Source: Acestrorhynchus altus (Eukaryota > Chordata > Actinopteri > Characiformes > Acestrorhynchidae). From it: a stretch of DNA of 64,000 nt. Under the pieces are notes generated by a model. It searched no databases, was not told the origin of the DNA, and saw only the letters and a program-made list of their open reading frames with translations. Below, piece by piece: positions 59,911 through 64,000 of this stretch. The position numbers were made by a program, and so were the translations under genes. Each line of letters opens with the position of its first letter. Position 1 is the first letter of the stretch. The stretch lies in the NCBI GenBank assembly GCA_034509495.1, contig CM067508.1, positions 21,180,251-21,244,250 on the forward strand. The letters run 5' to 3'.

Positions 59911-60350
59911 TGTAAAGTGCCTTGTGAAAGTTTTGTCTTTTTTACCTATTTTGTTACATTACAACCTGTATTTAAATGTTTTTTTATCTGAAATGTATGT
60001 GATGCATGTGCACAAAATAAAAAGCTGGTGAAGTGAAAAAAGGAGGACTGCCCACCAAAACTCAGACTGTACAAGGAGGGCATTAATCAGAGAGGCAGCA
60101 CAGATACCAAAGGAAACCCTGAAGGAGCTGTAGAGATCCCAAGCAGTGACTGGAGTATAAAGCTTAGCTTTATGGAAGAGTAGCTAGAAAAAAAATAACT
60201 TTACCTACAGACAAAAATAGGAAAGCTCAATTTGAGTTTGCCAAAATGTATGTGGGAGGAAGGTTCTCTGGTAAGATGAAATGAAAATTAAACTTCTCAA
60301 CCACCAAGAATAATGCTATCTCTGGTGCAAAAAACACATGGATTTGTTCA
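59910..60350 (+). mobile_element. Tc1-like transposon fragment
   Basis: The end-like phrase gtgccttgtgaaagttttgt at 59918 is followed by transposase coding remnants. These include a GINQRGSTDTKGNPEGA-like segment (about 60078-60120), an LYGRVA-like tttatggaagagtagctaga (60168) and coding that reads like FAKMYVGG and FSGKMK near 60235-60280. The order fits the middle of a Tc1 transposase; many indels. Confidence 0.6.
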
Positions 60351-60359
60351 ATTCCAACA

Positions 60360-62764
60360 GCAGCACAACTAGTTTGGACTAAACACAGAGGAAGAATTGA
60401 CAATTAACATCCAGTAATTGTATCTAGTTGATTCTTTATAAACATTGAGGTGGTACTATATTGAACAAATCCATGTGACAGCTAGAGTGCAACACAATGC
60501 CAGGTACCAAACCACCTAACCAGTGTCCTTCTAACTGTATGCTTTAAAATTATATATGCATAACCTTAGACATTGACCAGAGACCTTTTCCCCAAATGTA
60601 TATGAATCCTTAAGTTAAATTTAAAGCCTAGACATGACCAATACATAAAATGAGTAGGTTAGACTGGGGGAAATTGTAAATACTGACTGAACAGTCATTA
60701 AAAAAAAGGTAGTATGTTTAAATAAATAGGCAATAAATCAAGATGGACAATATACACACTAAAAGGATCAACAGCTTTAAATAAAGACAAACTTAAATTT
60801 TACTCAACTGAATATACAGGACTCCACATACAAGAGTCCTACAAATGTCATACAACATTTATTCCCAGGACTTTTTCTTCTTCCACCACTCCTCTGTGGA
60901 CATAGTCTCTGTGGGGCAGTCATTTTTTCCTTTTTACTGGACGTACCATGCTGCCTCAGTTCTGAACTGCCTTGATGTGTTCTGGATGAATGTCTTCTTG
61001 ATTGGTGAAGTGCAGCAGATGTGGTCCTGGCACTGGTAAGACTGGTGAAAGAAGGATTAGCCAGCTACTGTAGTGAAGGTGGAATGTTGCTAGAAAAGAG
61101 ATTAATATTAAACTAATGACTGACAAAGAAGAAGTTAAGACTTCAGTTTACTTCAGCCACAGTTCCTGAATACACAGTTCCTCATACATCTCATACATAA
61201 AAGTAGATGGAGCTGCATAATCGTCACAAAACCAACTAAGTAACAATCAAACAATAGTTACTAACAATTGCCATCACTGTTATTATGGACTCATTTCATT
61301 ACCAAACCTGACTTTATATGACACACATTTCTTATATATAAATAGATCCTTATGTTCCACCTTCTTTTGACACCCATATGTCACCCATGTAACCCATGAG
61401 TCTTGCCCAGTAAAACTTGCATATGACTGAAAAAAAAAAATCCAGCCCAAAGTCTGTCTAAAAGCCCAAAATCTAAGATGCCACAGACATCTGAACAAAA
61501 CATTCAAACTCTACATTTCATAAGAACTACCAGATTTAACTATCTTAAATCTCCTGTGAATCTCACCTTGTTTTTATTTTTATGATTCATTTATTCATAT
61601 ATTTCATGAAGTCATACTACTTTTGTTTAGTGTTATCATTTTCTTTTTAATATTATAATCTTAATACATTTTACAGTGATTCCAAATTTTATTGTAATGC
61701 AAGCATTTTGGTGTTCATGGTAAATTAGTGAAAGTAGCCCAAAAAGAATTGAATGTTCACTGAATATTAAAACAAACAGAATTTTCAAACAAGCCCAATT
61801 TGTTGGGAAAAGCACACACCTGGAAACCCTGCTGGAAAGTTTTCCTTCCACTTTTGGTGCTTCTAACAACCAAACTGAGCTACAGAGTCTCAGTGACAGC
61901 AGGGGAAGCCACTGCTAGTCACACTGACCATGTGTGTTACAGGGAGGCAGGACTCAATTAGAGATTGGACTTTAACCCTTTCTCCACCTCTAGGTTAATG
62001 GGACACTGACAAACCAGGTTTTTCTTGTTTGTTTATTTATTTATTTATTTTTGGAGGGGATCAAATTATTATTTATTATCATTGATAACTATTCGCTAAT
62101 CACTGGATTTTGGTGGGGACACATCAGTTCTGTCCTTGGTTATTCTACAGCCTTGGGTAAAGTTTTGATTCATATGTGTAGCAATAAGATTCTCTCACTG
62201 TCTCTTTATCCTGTTATACAGGAACATAACTGTTGCCACTTCCCTGGATAGCAGAGTTAAGGTTAAGTTTAGGTATAGAATAAGGTTAGGTTAAGGTCAT
62301 GTGTAGATTTAGATTTAGATATTTTTTTTTTGCTAGGTTTGAGTTGCAAAATTTTCAAGCAGGGTTGCCAGGTTCACATTTTTCCCACTAAATTTGGGCT
62401 TGTTTGAAACTGCAGTCATGCGTGAAAGCTCTTCATGTAACCTGTAATTCTAATTCACAAAATTTACATAGGACTGCGTTGTTTTATAGGGTTTGTTCTC
62501 TGGAATGATAGTGCTTCCACTGATAGTCCATCCAAAATTTGGAATGAGTTTCCAACATCCTGACCTTGGTAATGCTCTCTTGTTGCTCAGTGTTATCAAT
62601 TTCTCTTCTTATCTCACTCTCCCCTACAACTACAATCAGTTCATTCAATATGATTTATTTATATGCAGCTTTTAACAACTGATTTCTGTACAAAGCAGAT
62701 TTCATAAACTCCCACAAAAACCTGACTCATTTAATTTATGATTTCTATGTTTACATTTTAGTAA

Positions 62765-62822
<58 letters not shown>

Positions 62823-64000
62823 CAAGAAAAGAATATATTCACTATACCCTCCTATATAACCAAGAAACAATTTTGACAATCCATTCTGTTATAGGTTTCA
62901 GCCTGGACTGCATTTTCAATAAAGCACAACACAAATCTTTTATGCACCCATTTCTGAAACAGATGTGCACACACAGCTTGTAAACATGAACCTACTCATC
63001 GAGCCGTGTAACACTGGAACTGTGTTCAAGGATATTGATCCATCCAATATATTTTGGATGAGTTGGGCAGTTCCAAAACATCCCAACATCCATTTTGTAT
63101 CAGTGGTCCAATGTCTCATGCCCTGGACACAAGAGACAATTACTCAATTGATCTTCCTACATTATGTGAAATACAGCTGCAACTACTATTATATTATAGT
63201 TTTTAATATTACAAAACTATTTATAACACCAATTTATAATCACCAATGAATCTATGACTAGCAAAGTCATTTAACTACCATAGGTAATAGTTAAGTAGCA
63301 TAAAACTGTTCATGCCAAAGTGATTTAATGACTTAATGATGAATCAAACAATACAATGCCATTTGGGAGAAAACAGACTTAAGACACCATGTCCCAGATT
63401 TTAGACTCATTCACAAAGCATGGCAGGGGTTATGATCCAAAATGCCATTTACATGATTTCAGCCAGTGGCAACCTACAAAATATTGACACCTTCTCAGAG
63501 CTTCAGTGATGTCAGTTTTCAAACTTGAGACAAACAAACCACCAGCAGGGTAGAGCTGAGATCAGGAGGCATCACTGAGATCATCCCTGTTTGACACTGT
63601 TGCTCAAGCAGCTCCAGGACATCCATTTGTTCAAGAAGACTGACATTCTGAAACCTAAAGCAATCAACTGTGAGTTTACACCTGTCATACAGTGTACATG
63701 GAAGGAGCTTCTGTGAGGTACTAAAGGAGAAAGTGAGTCAGAATGAAAAAGCCATTTTTTCGGCCACACAATTCACCCACACGTGCCCTGTGCATGGCAA
63801 AGTGATTTCAATGGATGTTTAACACACATGTCAACAGGATATCACCATAACAATTACCCACCATGCTCTGTGAAAGCAGTGTCAGTCGGGTGGGAGTGGG
63901 GTCTCCTGTTACCATAGTGACAGAAATGTACAACACAGGCATGTGAGTACTGAATAATTCAGTCATACACTGGAAACATGCATATGTATCACTATCATCA
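60360..64000. other. Far upstream flank; no gene seen
   Basis: No exon, transposon or RNA gene supported. A TA microsatellite lies at 62767-62816 and a TTTA run near 62030-62052. Open frames here are short and have no recognisable domain. Confidence 0.4.
62767..62816. repeat. TA microsatellite (about 25 units)
   Basis: Uninterrupted AT run. Confidence 0.95.

Overview
The window looks like vertebrate, almost certainly ray-finned fish, nuclear DNA. It is AT-rich and has long AC/GT, AG/CT and AT microsatellites. It carries many decayed Tc1-like DNA transposons, LINE 3' ends, tRNA-like SINE copies and solo-LTR-like pieces of the kinds common in teleosts. The only host gene I can support is split into exons with canonical splice sites.

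That gene is the 5' two thirds of a synaptotagmin-9 (syt9) gene on the minus strand. Exon 1 (18796-18943) encodes the cysteine-bearing N-terminus. Exon 2 (9505-9952) encodes the transmembrane segment and a proline-rich linker. Exon 3 (7873-8425) encodes the rest of the linker and the whole C2A domain. The three exons join in frame (intron phases 1, 2 and 0) into 383 codons. Introns 1 and 2 are about 8.8 kb and 1.1 kb. The C2B exons were not found in 1-7872, so they probably lie beyond the left edge. The presumed promoter and 5' UTR (about 18957-19740) is CpG-containing, and it is packed with CT, GT, GA and GGA simple repeats and a 31-bp tandem duplication.

Layout: 1-7872 is intron 3, with a dead LINE, a SINE, a LINE-like tail with a TAA/TTA hairpin, and repeat copies. 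7873-18943 holds the exons and introns 2 and 1. 18957-19740 is the 5' region. 19740-64000 is about 44 kb of upstream flank with no recognisable host exon. It is built from Tc1-like relics of several lineages (36.3-38.3, 43.6-44.6, 48.5-49.2, 52.2-53.9 and 60.0-60.3 kb; others at 11.3 and 24.9 kb), LINE 3' ends (20.1, 25.1, 39.2, 45.5-46.8 kb), solo-LTR-like elements (22.3, 40.3, 45.1 kb), a decayed transposon-type protein gene (29.3-30.1 kb), and unnamed families that I call R1 to R5.

No functional multi-gene system, CRISPR array, rRNA or tRNA gene was seen. The most interesting items are the syt9 leader (overlapping upstream ORF and repeat-dense promoter), the recurrent R1 family, the readable nested insertions at 22.3 and 48.0-49.2 kb, and the decayed protein gene at 29.3 kb. 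Family assignments come from recognising protein and repeat patterns by eye; no database search was run.
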